Source: Baffinella frigidus
Lineage: Eukaryota > Cryptophyceae > Cryptomonadales > Baffinellaceae
DNA: 14,533 bases
Assembly: GCA_026770585.1 (NCBI GenBank)
Contig: MU646548.1
Span: 365,889 to 380,421, forward strand
Direction of reading: 5' to 3'
How positions within the stretch are numbered: position 1 is the stretch's first letter; the number at the start of each line of letters is the position of its first letter. The position numbers and the translations under genes are program-made. Below are positions 5,712 to 11,605 of this stretch, piece after piece. A model generated the notes under the pieces. It was given only the letters and a program-made list of their open reading frames with translations. It did not search any database and was not told the DNA's origin.

Positions 5712-5794
5712 GTTCCTCCCTAGGGGCCCTACGGCCTACCGTAGTCAATACCGTAGGCTCAAAATTCCTAATTTCAGCGCGTTCTCCTATGAAG
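5712..5794 (+). repeat. CTACGG foldback, copy F
   Basis: GTTCCTCCCTAGGGGCCCTA then CGGCCTACCGTAG and ACCGTAGGCTC, ending CCTAATTTCAG and CCTATGAAG. It corresponds to copy A (679-800) in order of words. It starts with GT and ends with AG, like an intron. Confidence 0.6.
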
Positions 5795-5833
5795 GTGGAC
5801 CTCAACAAGGTGGTGCAGCTGATGCAGTGCTGA
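5795..5833 (+). CDS. DHLHKVVRID-family island, copy 1b
   Basis: Preceded by CCTATGAAG. It reads VDLNKVVQLMQC then a stop at 5831-5833. It matches copy 1a apart from a clean one-codon deletion and several substitutions. Confidence 0.28.
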   Translation: MDLNKVVQLMQC

Positions 5834-5890
5834 CGGGCGACTCTCTTAACAACACAGTCGCGACTCTGTTAACAGTGACGGCGCTGCCAG

Positions 5891-5926
5891 GTGGACCATC
5901 TCCACAAGGTGGTGCGCATCGACGCG
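5891..5926 (+). CDS. DHLHKVVRID-family exon-like island, copy 2a
   Basis: Preceded by GCGCTGCCAG and followed by GTTCCCCTCC, same 36 nt as copy 1a. It reads VDHLHKVVRIDA. Differences from copy 1a are AAT/CAT, CTA/CTC (silent) and GTG/GCG. The following foldback (5927-5985, GTTCCC to TTTCAG) is 59 nt. Confidence 0.35.
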
Positions 5927-6002
5927 GTTCCCCTCCAGGGGCCCTACCGTAGTTAATACCGTAGGCTTAATTCCCCTAATTTCAGAGCGTTCCCCTATGA
6001 AG

Positions 6003-6035
6003 GTGGACCACCTTCACGAACTCCCTTTGTAGTCC
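6003..6035 (+). pseudogene. DHLHKVVRID-family island, copy 2b (broken)
   Basis: After CCTATGAAG it reads VDHLHELPL and then stops at TAG. The AAGGTGGTG part is lost. It is a decayed copy. Confidence 0.3.
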
Positions 6036-6103
6036 AGCTGACAGTGCTGACGGGCGACTCTCTTAACAACACAGTCGCGACTCTTTTAACAGTGCGCTGA
6101 CAG

Positions 6104-6198
6104 GTGGACCACCTACCCCTAGGCTCTCTCGTAGGAGCCCCCTAGAGGCCCTATGGCCTACATTACGCTTAACTCGCCTAATTTCAGCCCCTATGAAG
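6104..6198 (+). pseudogene. DHLHKVVRID-family island, copy 3a with degenerate foldback H
   Basis: GTGGACCACCTACCCCTAGG follows CGCTGACAG; only VDHL is kept. The foldback (GGCCCTATGGCCTACATTAC) has lost its pairing. It still ends CCTAATTTCAG, CCTATGAAG before copy 3b. Confidence 0.35.
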
Positions 6199-6228
6199 AT
6201 GGACCACCTCCACAAGGTGGTGCGCGTG
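6199..6228 (+). CDS. DHLHKVVRID-family island, copy 3b
   Basis: After CCTATGAAG it reads MDHLHKVVRV, then GTCAGCACTGCATCAGC. That last word is the inverted 17-mer matching 5818-5834, so the donor-like GT here may come from a rearrangement. An ATG frame continues to 6573 through the CTT tract. Confidence 0.3.
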
Positions 6229-6308
6229 GTCAGCACTGCATCAGCGGCTGACGGGCGACTCTATTTACACCACAGTCGCGACTCTCTTAACCGTGACGGC
6301 GCTGACAG

Positions 6309-6344
6309 GTGGACCACCTCCACAAGGTGGTGCGCATCGACGCG
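6309..6344 (+). CDS. DHLHKVVRID-family island, copy 4
   Basis: Preceded by GCGCTGACAG. It reads VDHLHKVVRIDA; CAT/CAC against copy 2a is silent. No GT follows at the equivalent place (GCGCGCC instead), so either the donor is lost or the frame reads on toward the CTT tract. Confidence 0.33.
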
Positions 6345-6387
6345 GCGCGCCTCCGCCGATGGGGCGTCCCGGTCCGCTGCCCCACCT

Positions 6388-6556
6388 TCTTCCTCTTGTT
6401 CTTCTTCTTGTTCGTTGTCTTCTTCTTCGTCTTTGTCTTCTTCTTCTTCTTCGTCATCTTCTTCTTCGTCTTCTTCTTCGTCTTCTTTTTCTTCTTCTTC
6501 TTCTTCTTCTTCTTGGTGTTCTTGTTCTTCTTGTTGTTGTTCTTCCTCTTGTTCTT
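6388..6556 (+). repeat. (CTT)n microsatellite with GTT/GTC interruptions
   Basis: A nearly pure pyrimidine run of TTC triplets with TTG and TCG. It ends in TTCTTTGTTACTCTCAG, shared with the tracts ending near 6824, 11211 and 11526. Frames over it (poly-Ser, poly-Phe, poly-Leu) are artefacts. Confidence 0.9.
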
Positions 6557-6641
6557 TGTTACTCTCAGCCTAGAGATGAGTGCGCCAAACGTCTACGAGC
6601 CCAAGAGACGCGCCCCGGTCCGCAGGCAGCAACCAGGGTGA
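6557..6641 (+). repeat. (CTT)n-flank repeat Q, copy 1
   Basis: TTTGTTACTCTCAG then CCTAGAGATGAGTGCGCCAA and GTCTACGAGCCCAAGAGACG. The same words occur after the other three CTT tracts (ATGAGTGATCCAAAAG, TATGAGCC). On the minus strand the family would end in (GAA)n, like the tail of a non-LTR retroelement or SINE. The ATG reads MSAPNVYEPKRRAP here but is broken by a stop or frameshifts in other copies. Confidence 0.6.
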
Positions 6642-6780
6642 AGGGTTCGTGGGTGTAGGGCCCTAACTGATCATCATGCACACGCAAAGCTGAAAGCTGA
6701 GCGCAACCAACGTTGGTTGGTTGCGTGGCGTCTGGGGGGGCGTGAAAAAACTCTTCCTCTTTTTTTGGCGGGCGAAGGCC
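6642..6780. other. Spacer with a 16-bp perfect palindrome
   Basis: CAACCAACGTTGGTTG at 6704-6719 is a perfect palindrome. The remainder has GGGGGGG and CTTCCTCTTTTTTTGG words. No gene is recognised. Confidence 0.5.
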
Positions 6781-6881
6781 CGTCTTCTTCTTCTTCTTCT
6801 TCTTCCTCTTTATTACTCCCAGCCAAGCGATGAGTGATCCAAAAGTATATGAGCCTTAAGACGAGCCCGCCTCGGTACATC
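6781..6881 (+). repeat. (CTT)n tract with repeat Q, copy 2
   Basis: GTCTTCTTCTTCTTCTTC, then CTCTTTATTACTCCCAG and AAGCGATGAGTGATCCAA, TATGAGCCTTAAGACG. The equivalent of the copy-1 frame meets a stop (TAA) nine codons after ATG. Confidence 0.75.
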
Positions 6882-7130
6882 ACCCGCCCTCCCTCCCCTG
6901 CCCCTTCTCAACACGCTTGCACGGTTTCCGCCATGTTTGATTTTCTGCGTGCGGTTTGATTCTGCGTGGCTCCTGGGGGGGGCGGTACTTTTGGGGCGCG
7001 CGTTGACTTTGGGGGCAGGTTGACTATGGAAGCGCGTTGACTTTTGGGGCGCGTTGACAGGTTGGCGATCGGCTGCGCGTCTCCGTCGGCGTGAAACGCA
7101 TCAAACAGGTCTCAGCCTTAAGTGTTTTAG
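6882..7130 (+). repeat. GCGCGTTGACTTTTGGGG short tandem repeats and flanks
   Basis: GCGCGTTGAC(TTTTGGGG) recurs between about 6981 and 7060 with variable spacing. Upstream GTTTGATT.TCTGCGTG is repeated near 6936 and 6954. No ORF is supported. Confidence 0.6.
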
Positions 7131-7422
7131 AGCAGAAATCTGGTACAAATGGGTGAATAGAAAGCCTTTGGGGTGATTTTTTGACGGTCTCGTCCGGGGA
7201 AACCTATTTTTCTTTCATTTTTTGGCAACGAAAATTACTACACAATTCGTTCTTACTGGTAATATTGATGCATTTGTGTTGTAACTTTCGTTGCCAGGAA
7301 ATGAAAGAAAAATAATTTTTCCCTGATTCCTAGCTCTGCCTGAGTTTTATGCTGGCGCGTCCTTAAAAGTATTCAAGGGCATAAATCCAGTACAAAAAGG
7401 CGAATATAAAACTTTCAGGACG
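7131..7422 (+). repeat. Direct repeat AAATC..GTACAAA (7131-7176 and 7379-7422)
   Basis: GCAGAAATCTGGTACAAATG with GGTGAATAGAAAGCCTTT matches GGCATAAATCCAGTACAAA with GGCGAATATAAAACTTTC. The two copies flank the MITE-like element at 7193, suggesting a nested insertion or an older larger element. Confidence 0.5.
7193..7326. mobile_element. MITE-like element, GGGGAAAC family, copy 2
   Basis: TCCGGGGAAACC, TTTTTCTTTCATTTTTTGGC, AACGAAAATTACTACACAA on the left pair with TTGTGTTGTAACTTTCGTTG, CCAGGAAATGAAAGAAAAA and TTTTTCCCTGA on the right, about 50 bp of imperfect TIR. The centre is TTCGTTCTTACTGGTAATAT. No ORF. Confidence 0.82.
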
Positions 7423-7450
7423 AGCCAGAATAACACGCAGGCAGAGCTAG
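7330..7450. repeat. Foldback with CTAGCTCTGCCTG ends
   Basis: CTAGCTCTGCCTG, TTTTATGCTGGC and CGTCCTTAAAAG on the left mirror CTTTCAGGACG, GCCAGAATAACACG and CAGGCAGAGCTAG on the right. The 13-bp outer ends are exact. Confidence 0.75.
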
Positions 7451-7578
7451 AGGTCCGTCCGCACGTCCTCTCTCATCACGGAAGATAACTGAATCAGTTT
7501 CCTAATTAGCGGTTTCATTTCATTAGGAGGCCTAATTCAATTTACTATGACACCACGGTCGTGCACCCTTCGGTGGAC
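7451..7578. other. Spacer with a short hairpin
   Basis: CCTAAT at 7501 and ATTAGG near 7523 can pair. Otherwise nothing is recognised. Confidence 0.35.
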
Positions 7579-7581
7579 TAG

Positions 7582-7675
7582 GTCTAGGGGTAAAGTCATT
7601 CCGGTCATCCTACACGGGACAGTATCCCCAGAAAATAGTCCCGTGTAGGATGACCGGAGTGATTTACCCCCAGAC
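7582..7675. mobile_element. 94-bp foldback with nearly perfect arms
   Basis: GTCTAGGGGTAAAGTCATTC then CGGTCATCCTACACGGGAC (7582-7620) pairs with 7638-7675; the inner 19 bases are exact. The spacer is only 17 bp. TAG flanks both sides (7579-7581, 7676-7678), a possible 3-bp target duplication. A transcript would fold into a miRNA-precursor-like hairpin. Confidence 0.85.
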
Positions 7676-7678
7676 TAG

Positions 7679-8096
7679 GGTGCCTTCCACCTCCCACGCG
7701 ACGATGGCCTGTGTATCAAACAGTGTTTTTTTGTTGAGTCTTTCTATTATTCCTGCACTTGTAAAAGTATTTCAATCCGGAATCCGGATAAGTTGACAGA
7801 TTTGTGGGCGATTGAACGACAGTCGACCTTTGAAAACAGAGGGATTTGATGCACAGATCATCGTTGCGTGGTCTCGTAGCAGGGACGTGGCCTCATAACC
7901 TGTGGTGGTGCCATAACCTGGTGATGCTTCAGGGTTTTGCGATCGGGTAGAGAGCGGTGTTCGCATTTGTTGGCCGCCAAAAGAACGAATCGATGCCAAA
8001 AGTTGACGGGTTAGTACCAGCACCGTCAACGTGTGGCATTGTTTTTCTGTTTTCGTATGGCCAACAGACGCGAAAACCGCTCTCCTGCCAGGCATA
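7679..8096. other. Region with an unassigned minus-strand frame
   Basis: A 107-codon minus frame (8095 to 7772) has ordinary composition but no recognisable domain. Part of it (7845-7886, TTTGATGCACAGATCATCGT) is a diverged copy of a repeat at 13595-13634 (TTTGATGTGCGGGGTATCGT). CATAACCTG.TGGTG words at 7892-7925 recall the GHNLY islands. I therefore do not call a gene. Confidence 0.35.
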
Positions 8097-8188
8097 CCCC
8101 TTTACCCTAATCCCTACATCATAAACCCTAACCCCTAACTCCTAAACTCTCAACCCTAAACCCTGAATCCCAACCCTTAAACCCTGAA
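8097..8188 (+). repeat. Telomere-like array
   Basis: Degenerate CCCTAAA units leading into AACGCTATCCTAG immediately before the island at 8200. Confidence 0.8.
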
Positions 8189-8199
8189 CGCTATCCTAG

Positions 8200-8222
8200 G
8201 TCTTGAAAGAGCGGTGCGCGGG
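8200..8222 (+). CDS. KER-family micro-exon-like island, copy 1 (23 nt)
   Basis: Preceded by CTGAACGCTATCCTAG and followed by GTGACCTTATCGG. It reads VLKERCA plus two bases. The following GT is also the first base pair of a CCACACAG-family element copy (8223-8327). All three copies are exactly 23 nt between AG and GT. Confidence 0.4.
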
Positions 8223-8327
8223 GTGACCTTATCGGTAGGAACCCCCCTATGTCCATACGGCATTTCCTACCGTAGGGTATCCAATTCCGGGTCATGCAAC
8301 AAACATCTTTGGAATCCGCTGTGTGGA
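8223..8327 (-). mobile_element. CCACACAG element, copy I
   Basis: GTGACCTTATCGGTAGGAAC, CCCCCTATG, TACCGTAGGG, ending AATCCGCTGTGTGG. It is the reverse orientation of 4921-5083 and parallels 10108-10229. The hairpin is partly eroded. Confidence 0.65.
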
Positions 8328-8402
8328 ACCGCGCTCCTGCCTGGAGATAAGTGATCCATACAACATTGATTAATCGCTGCGTTCGCAACCCCCAAACCTT
8401 AT

Positions 8403-8532
8403 ACGGGGAAACCTATTCTTTCATTTGGTGGCAACGAAAATTACTAAATAATTCGTTCTTACTAGTAATATTAAATCATTCGTGTCGTGATTTTCATTGG
8501 AATCAAATGAAAGAAAAATTGGTTTCCCCGGA
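8403..8532. mobile_element. MITE-like element, GGGGAAAC family, copy 3
   Basis: ACGGGGAAACC, TTCTTTCATTTGGTGGC, AACGAAAATTACTAAATAAT on the left; right end AATGAAAGAAAAATTGG then TTTCCCCGGA. The centre TTCGTTCTTACTAGTAATAT matches the 7193 copy. It lies between two 23-nt islands. Confidence 0.82.
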
Positions 8533-8555
8533 TGAAACCCTGAACGCTATCCCAG

Positions 8556-8578
8556 GTCGAGAAAGAGCGGCGCGCGCG
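8556..8578 (+). CDS. KER-family micro-exon-like island, copy 2 (23 nt)
   Basis: Preceded by CTGAACGCTATCCCAG and followed by GTTCCTTTCCG. It reads VEKERRA plus two bases. The upstream 16 bases are almost identical to copy 1, so the acceptor side was duplicated with the island. Confidence 0.42.
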
Positions 8579-8670
8579 GTTCCTTTCCGTTACCGTATCC
8601 GTAGGAACCGGAGGTTCCATGGCTTCAGGGGCAATCAACAAACCTCTATGTAATCAGCTGTATGGAACCG
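8579..8670 (-). mobile_element. CCACACAG element, diverged copy J
   Basis: GTTACCGTATCCGTAGGAAC near 8589, ending AATCAGCTGTATGGAACC. It lacks most of the hairpin. Order and flanks match copy I. Confidence 0.5.
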
Positions 8671-8680
8671 CTCTCCGCAG

Positions 8681-8703
8681 GTTGTGAAAGAGCGGAAAGC
8701 GGG
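8681..8703 (+). CDS. KER-family micro-exon-like island, copy 3 (23 nt)
   Basis: Preceded by GGAACCGCTCTCCGCAG and followed by GTTTCTC. It reads VVKERKA plus two bases. The acceptor-like sequence resembles CCGCTCTCCTGCCAG at 8077-8091. Confidence 0.4.
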
Positions 8704-8744
8704 GTTTCTCACGGAGGGGCTCTACCTCCTCCTTCCCACGGAAC

Positions 8745-9208
8745 ACCCCACACCCGAACCCCTAAACCCTAAACCCAAAACCCTAAACCCTACACACTGA
8801 ACCCTAAACCCTGAAGCTTAAACCCTAAATACTGAACCCTGAACCCTCAATCCTAAACCCTAAACCCTGAACCCGGAATCTTGAACCCTGTGCCCTAAAC
8901 TCTAAACCCTAAATCCCAAACCCCAAATCCCAAACCCTAAACCCTAAACCCTAAACCCTAAACCCCACACCCCACACCCTGAATCCTACACCCTACGCCC
9001 TAAACCCTGAACCCTAAACCCTAAACCCTACACCCCAAACCCTACACCCTACACCCTACACCCTAAACCCCACACCCTAAACCATAAACCCCAAATTCTA
9101 AACCCCAAACCCCCACACCCTAACCCCCAAACCCTACACCCCAAAACCTACACCCCACACCCTACACCCCACACCCTAAACCCCAAACTCTCAACCCAAA
9201 ACCCTGAA
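8745..9208 (+). repeat. Longest telomere-like array (CCCTAAA, CCCTACA, CCCCACA)
   Basis: About 460 bp of 7-bp units, with pure CCCTAAA near 8935-8965 and CCCTACA/CCCCACA variants in the second half. It ends AACCCTGAACAG directly before the island at 9212. Confidence 0.92.
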
Positions 9209-9211
9209 CAG

Positions 9212-9271
9212 GAGCCGCCAAACAACACCCCCGCGCGGGTCGTCTTCCACCGCGACGCTCTTTACGATCAG
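9212..9271 (+). CDS. NNTPARVVF-family exon-like island, copy 1 (60 nt)
   Basis: Bounded by CCCTGAACAG and GTTACGATC. Twenty open codons read EPPNNTPARV then VFHRDALYDQ. It is the best copy because the frame is uninterrupted and the length is a multiple of three. I recognise no family. Confidence 0.38.
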
Positions 9272-9311
9272 GTTACGATCCCCCAACTTCAGGCCATCTT
9301 CGTATACGTTG

Positions 9312-9415
9312 TATCCCTTAAGCGACCAGGCCTCAAAATTTGGGGGCCTGAGGTCCTAGGCTGGTCCTAGGGCCCTACGGTAGGGCGTATGAGAATACTG
9401 GCCACTTAAGGGATA
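9312..9415. mobile_element. Foldback with TATCCCTTAAG ends
   Basis: TATCCCTTAAG at 9312-9322 is exactly mirrored at 9405-9415. The inside has CAGGCC/GGCCTG pairs and GGTCCTAGGGCCCTACGGTA. The words CTTAAGCGACCAGG recall CCTAAGCGACAAG of the 4921 element. Confidence 0.65.
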
Positions 9416-9483
9416 GCGGGAAATTGGACGGGTATGTACCGCACACCCGGCGTGTCGACTTGAGAATAGTCGGCTAACCCCAG

Positions 9484-9545
9484 TGAGGCCGCTGAACAAC
9501 ACCCCCGCGCGTGTCGTCTTCCACCGCGACGCTCTTTAAGATCAG
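9484..9545 (+). pseudogene. NNTPARVVF-family island, copy 2 (62 nt)
   Basis: Bounded by CTAACCCCAG and GTCAATCCC. In the copy-1 frame it has TAA instead of TAC, and the start carries extra bases. CGG/CGT against copy 1 is silent. Probably decayed. Confidence 0.35.
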
Positions 9546-9550
9546 GTCAA

Positions 9551-9612
9551 TCCCCCTTCAAATCGGGCAATCGAAAATTCGACGATTTGCTCAAGCCGTG
9601 AGGGCTGGTGGT
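9551..9612 (-). mobile_element. CCACCAACCC element, one end
   Basis: CAAATCGGGCAATCG, AATTCGACGATTTGCTCAAG, CCGTGAGGGCTGGTGGT is the reverse complement of one end of the copies at 3675 and 4058. No partner end is nearby. Confidence 0.6.
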
Positions 9613-9628
9613 AGTTGATCAACCCGAG

Positions 9629-9692
9629 TGAGGCCGCTGAACAACCCACCTGTGCGAGTCGTGTCTTCCACCGCGACGCTCTTTACGATCAG
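9629..9692 (+). pseudogene. NNTPARVVF-family island, copy 3 (64 nt)
   Basis: Bounded by AACCCGAG and GTTATGATC. It shares TGAGGCCGCTGAACAAC with copy 2. A 2-nt insertion (GTCGTGTCTTCC) shifts the frame relative to copy 1; upstream of it CGG/CGA and CCC/CCT are silent. Confidence 0.35.
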
Positions 9693-9737
9693 GTTATGAT
9701 CTCACAGGGTAACGGTTTCAATTTCAACCTTGTGGGT

Positions 9738-9811
9738 TCAATGAAAATTACTACACGAGCGCTTTAATATTACTAGTAAAACTCATTGTGTGTTGTAACT
9801 TTCGTTGCCAG
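9738..9811. mobile_element. MITE-like element, GGGGAAAC family, truncated copy 4
   Basis: Only the inner part is left: TCAATGAAAATTACTACACG, centre TTAATATTACTAGTAAAACT, then GTGTTGTAACTTTCGTTGCC. Confidence 0.65.
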
Positions 9812-10107
9812 AAAGCTTAGTGGTGGGCAGGTTACGATCTCCCAACTTCAGGTTCCATTTAGCAGCCACCGGGGGCTTCACGGACACAGTCCATCTAAAC
9901 GATGTTTACTAGAATCTTATCCATTGCCCTAGAACCTAACCGGAATTCCGCCTTGAACTCAAGGCGACAAGGTCCTCGGTCGCTGCTAAGTGGACTAGCC
10001 TCGACCTCTGTGACCAGGTTACGAGCTCTGTCTCGGTTTATTTGGGCGAGGCACCTTGGTGGGACCGGGCGTTGTGGAGCGGGAAAGGGATGTTCGGCCC
10101 AAATCGG
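9812..10107. other. Spacer with repeated splice-like words
   Basis: CAGGTTACGATCTCCCAACT followed by TCAGG near 9829-9853 repeats the spacer after the island at 9212 (9270-9294). AGTCCATCTAAACGAT at 9888-9903 recurs near 10327. No gene is supported. Confidence 0.4.
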
Positions 10108-10229
10108 GCCATCTTTGCGTTACCTTATCCGTAGGAACCCCCATATGCCCCTACGGGTTGCCTACCGTAGGGTCCTGGGTCTTATCGCTTAGGGGTTATT
10201 CGAAATCCCTTCGACGTCTGCTGTGTGGG
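10108..10229 (-). mobile_element. CCACACAG element, copy L
   Basis: GGGCCATCTTTGCGTTACCT, TATCCGTAGGAACCCCC, hairpin CCCTACGG/CCGTAGGG, CTTATCGCTTAGGGGTTATT then CGAAATCCCTTCG and CTGCTGTGTGGGA. It is nearly the reverse complement of 4921-5031 over 110 bp, which sets the family consensus. Confidence 0.75.
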
Positions 10230-10394
10230 ATGGCTGGCCGGCAGGGACCGGGGGGTGGGTTCCTTGGGGCCGGGAGCGACGCCTTACAAGCTCTTCGGGC
10301 CCCGTCATACATTCTATCTCAGAGACTGTCCATCTAAACGATTTCCGGTACAAATCGAAGAGTTTTAAAATTCTAAATGTACAGAATGGCTCCA
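10230..10394. other. Spacer, no gene recognised
   Basis: GGCCGGCAG and GGGACC words follow the element. CTGTCCATCTAAACGAT is a dispersed word. No credible ORF. Confidence 0.35.
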
Positions 10395-10757
10395 AGCCCC
10401 ACTGGAATCTGAGATAAAATATATGGAGAGACGCGATGAAAGGCGACAGTCCCCAGCCTCGCAAACGCATGTGTCCGTCCCCCTCCGTTTCTGCCCCGCC
10501 ACGCCAGAGTCGTCGAAGGGGTCGCCAAAAGTCAATTCCCCTGCAAGACAGTAGTTGTCAAACGTCAAAAACCGCGTCCAGACACGGTTTGAAAAAATCA
10601 ACCCCCTCCTCCACTCTGGCGTGGCGGGACCTGAAACCTCAAACCCTGAGCTCAGATTTCAGCCCCGCTGAAATCTGAGATGGAATCTATGGAGAGACGC
10701 GATGAAAGGCGATAGTCCCCAGCCTTGCGAACGCATGTGTCCGTGCCCCTTCGTTTC
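10395..10757 (+). repeat. Direct repeat of about 95 bp (10395-10490 and 10661-10757)
   Basis: AGCCCC.CTG.AATCTGAGAT, then TATGGAGAGACGCGATGAAA, GGCGA.AGTCCCCAGCC and ACGCATGTGTCCGT.CCCC are shared. Changes are not concentrated at any codon position and a stop (TAG) appears in the second copy, so I take it as non-coding. Confidence 0.75.
10651..10679. other. Perfect 13-bp hairpin with 3-base loop
   Basis: CTCAGATTTCAGC and GCTGAAATCTGAG pair exactly around CCC. The right arm is the start of the second direct-repeat copy, so half the hairpin belongs to the repeat and half lies just outside it. Confidence 0.8.
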
Positions 10758-10783
10758 CCCAGGGCCCCGGGACCCCAAACCCC

Positions 10784-10856
10784 TGGACCCTACGGTAGGC
10801 AACCCGTAGGGGCATAGGGGGGTTCCTACGGATAAGGTAACGCAAAGGTGGCCTGA
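10784..10856 (+). mobile_element. CCACACAG element, partial copy M
   Basis: CTGGACCCTACGGTAGGCAA, CCCGTAGGGGCATAGGGGGG, TTCCTACGGATAAGGTAACG, CAAAGGTGGCC. It is one half of the family, in the orientation of 4921. Confidence 0.65.
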
Positions 10857-10919
10857 GCAGGGCCCGGGGCAACCGGACAAGAAAGGGGGGCTGCGGGAGG
10901 GCGACGAGGCGGTGCGTTC

Positions 10920-11044
10920 TACACCATAAACCCTAAACCCTGAACCCTGAACCCTGAACCCTGAACCCTGAACCCTGAACCCTGAACCCTAAAACCTAAA
11001 CCCTAAAACCTAAACCCTAAACCCTAAACCCTAAACTCTAAACC
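10920..11044 (+). repeat. Telomere-like array, CCCTGAA then CCCTAAA
   Basis: Seven to eight uniform CCCTGAA units (10937-10990) followed by CCCTAAA units. It is another example of variant-specific homogenisation. Confidence 0.9.
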
Positions 11045-11067
11045 TCGAGAGCCATGATCTGGAGAGT

Positions 11068-11122
11068 CATGATGCCTCCCCCAGCCCGTCCCCCAGCCCA
11101 TGATGCCTCCCCCAGCCCGTCC
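11068..11122 (+). repeat. 31-bp tandem duplication CATGATGCCTCCCCCAGCCC
   Basis: CATGATGCCTCCCCCAGCCC plus GTCC at 11068 and again at 11099. Confidence 0.8.
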
Positions 11123-11164
11123 ATTATGTGTCCACTGTCCACTGCGCGCACCCCACCCCGAACC

Positions 11165-11290
11165 TTTCTTCTTCTTCTTCTTCTTCTTCTTCTGTATTAC
11201 TCTCGATACAGGTCGTAAATGAGGCCCTTGAGCCTTGAGTTGAGTGATGCGCAAAAGTCTATGAGCCTGAAGAAACGGGCCCGCCTTGGA
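11165..11290 (+). repeat. (CTT)n tract with repeat Q, copy 3
   Basis: TTCTTC repeats, CTGTATTACTCTCGATACAG, then GTCGTAAATGAGGCCCTTGA, GCCTTGAG and GTGATGCGCAAAAGTCTATG. Compared with copies 1 and 2 it carries an additional block of about 30 bp (GTCGTAAATGAG...CTTGAG) between AG and the TGAGTGAT word. Confidence 0.75.
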
Positions 11291-11374
11291 ACCCCGACCC
11301 TTCCGCGGTCCACCTCATCCGCCTCCCCACCCCTGCCAGCGAGCCACGCAGGATCCTTCGTGGAGGTATTTCGT

Positions 11375-11480
11375 GGCTGGCATTTGAGCCATTGGCTGGT
11401 ATTTGAGCCATTTTCATATCGAAAAAATGACTTTTGAGATATTTCTCCCAACAAATGATTTTTGAAATACCCCCCCCGAC
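11375..11480 (+). repeat. Short tandem repeats, 19 bp x2 and 28 bp x2
   Basis: GGCTGG(C/T)ATTTGAGCCATT occurs at 11375 and 11394. AAATGA(C/T)TTTTGA.ATA recurs at 11425 and 11453 with period 28. Confidence 0.75.
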
Positions 11481-11497
11481 AATCCTGGGTGGTACTT

Positions 11498-11580
11498 CGT
11501 CGTCTTCTTTATTACTTCCGATGCAGGTCCTAAATGAGGCCCTTGAGCCTTGAGGTGAGTGATACAAAAGTCTATGCGGT
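11498..11580 (+). repeat. (CTT) remnant with repeat Q, copy 4
   Basis: CTTCTTTATTACTTCCGATG then CAG, GTCCTAAATGAGGCCCTTGA, GCCTTGAG and GTGAGTGATACAAAAGTCTA. The 28 nt at 11527-11554 are bounded by GCAG and GTGAGT, an ideal donor consensus; copy 3 has TTGAGT there. Read from the first base it gives VLNEALEP then a stop. Confidence 0.65.
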
Positions 11581-11605
11581 GCCGCAGCGCCCCCCGCGCC
11601 TCTCT

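Larger units (their letters stand above)
5603..6345 (+). repeat. Four tandem units of about 215 bp
   Basis: Aligned starts of GCTGACGGGCGACTCT lie at 5614, 5829, 6046 and 6247 (steps 215, 217, 201); the fourth unit is incomplete. Each unit has a TTAACAACACAGTCGCGACT block, an (A/C)CAGGTGGAC island, a CTACGG foldback, TTTCAG, CCTATGAAG and a second GTGGAC-type island. GCTGATGCAGTGCTGAC at 5818-5834 has an exact inverted copy at 6229-6245. Confidence 0.85.

Noticed and set aside
6193-6658. Poly-Ser, poly-Leu and poly-Phe frames
   Set aside because: All three frames of the CTT tract are open; composition is that of the triplet repeat. Only the first few codons overlap an island.
8097-9208. True chromosome end
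   Set aside because: Arrays are degenerate, interrupted and embedded within other sequence on both sides, so they are interstitial here.
10056-10337. Frames reading VTLSVGTP..PYGLPTVGS in several places
   Set aside because: The similarity follows the CCACACAG element, which occurs in both orientations and with indels; differences are not codon-biased.
10395-10757. Possible peptide in the duplicated block (MERRDERR...)
   Set aside because: The second copy has an in-frame stop and changes are not biased to third positions.
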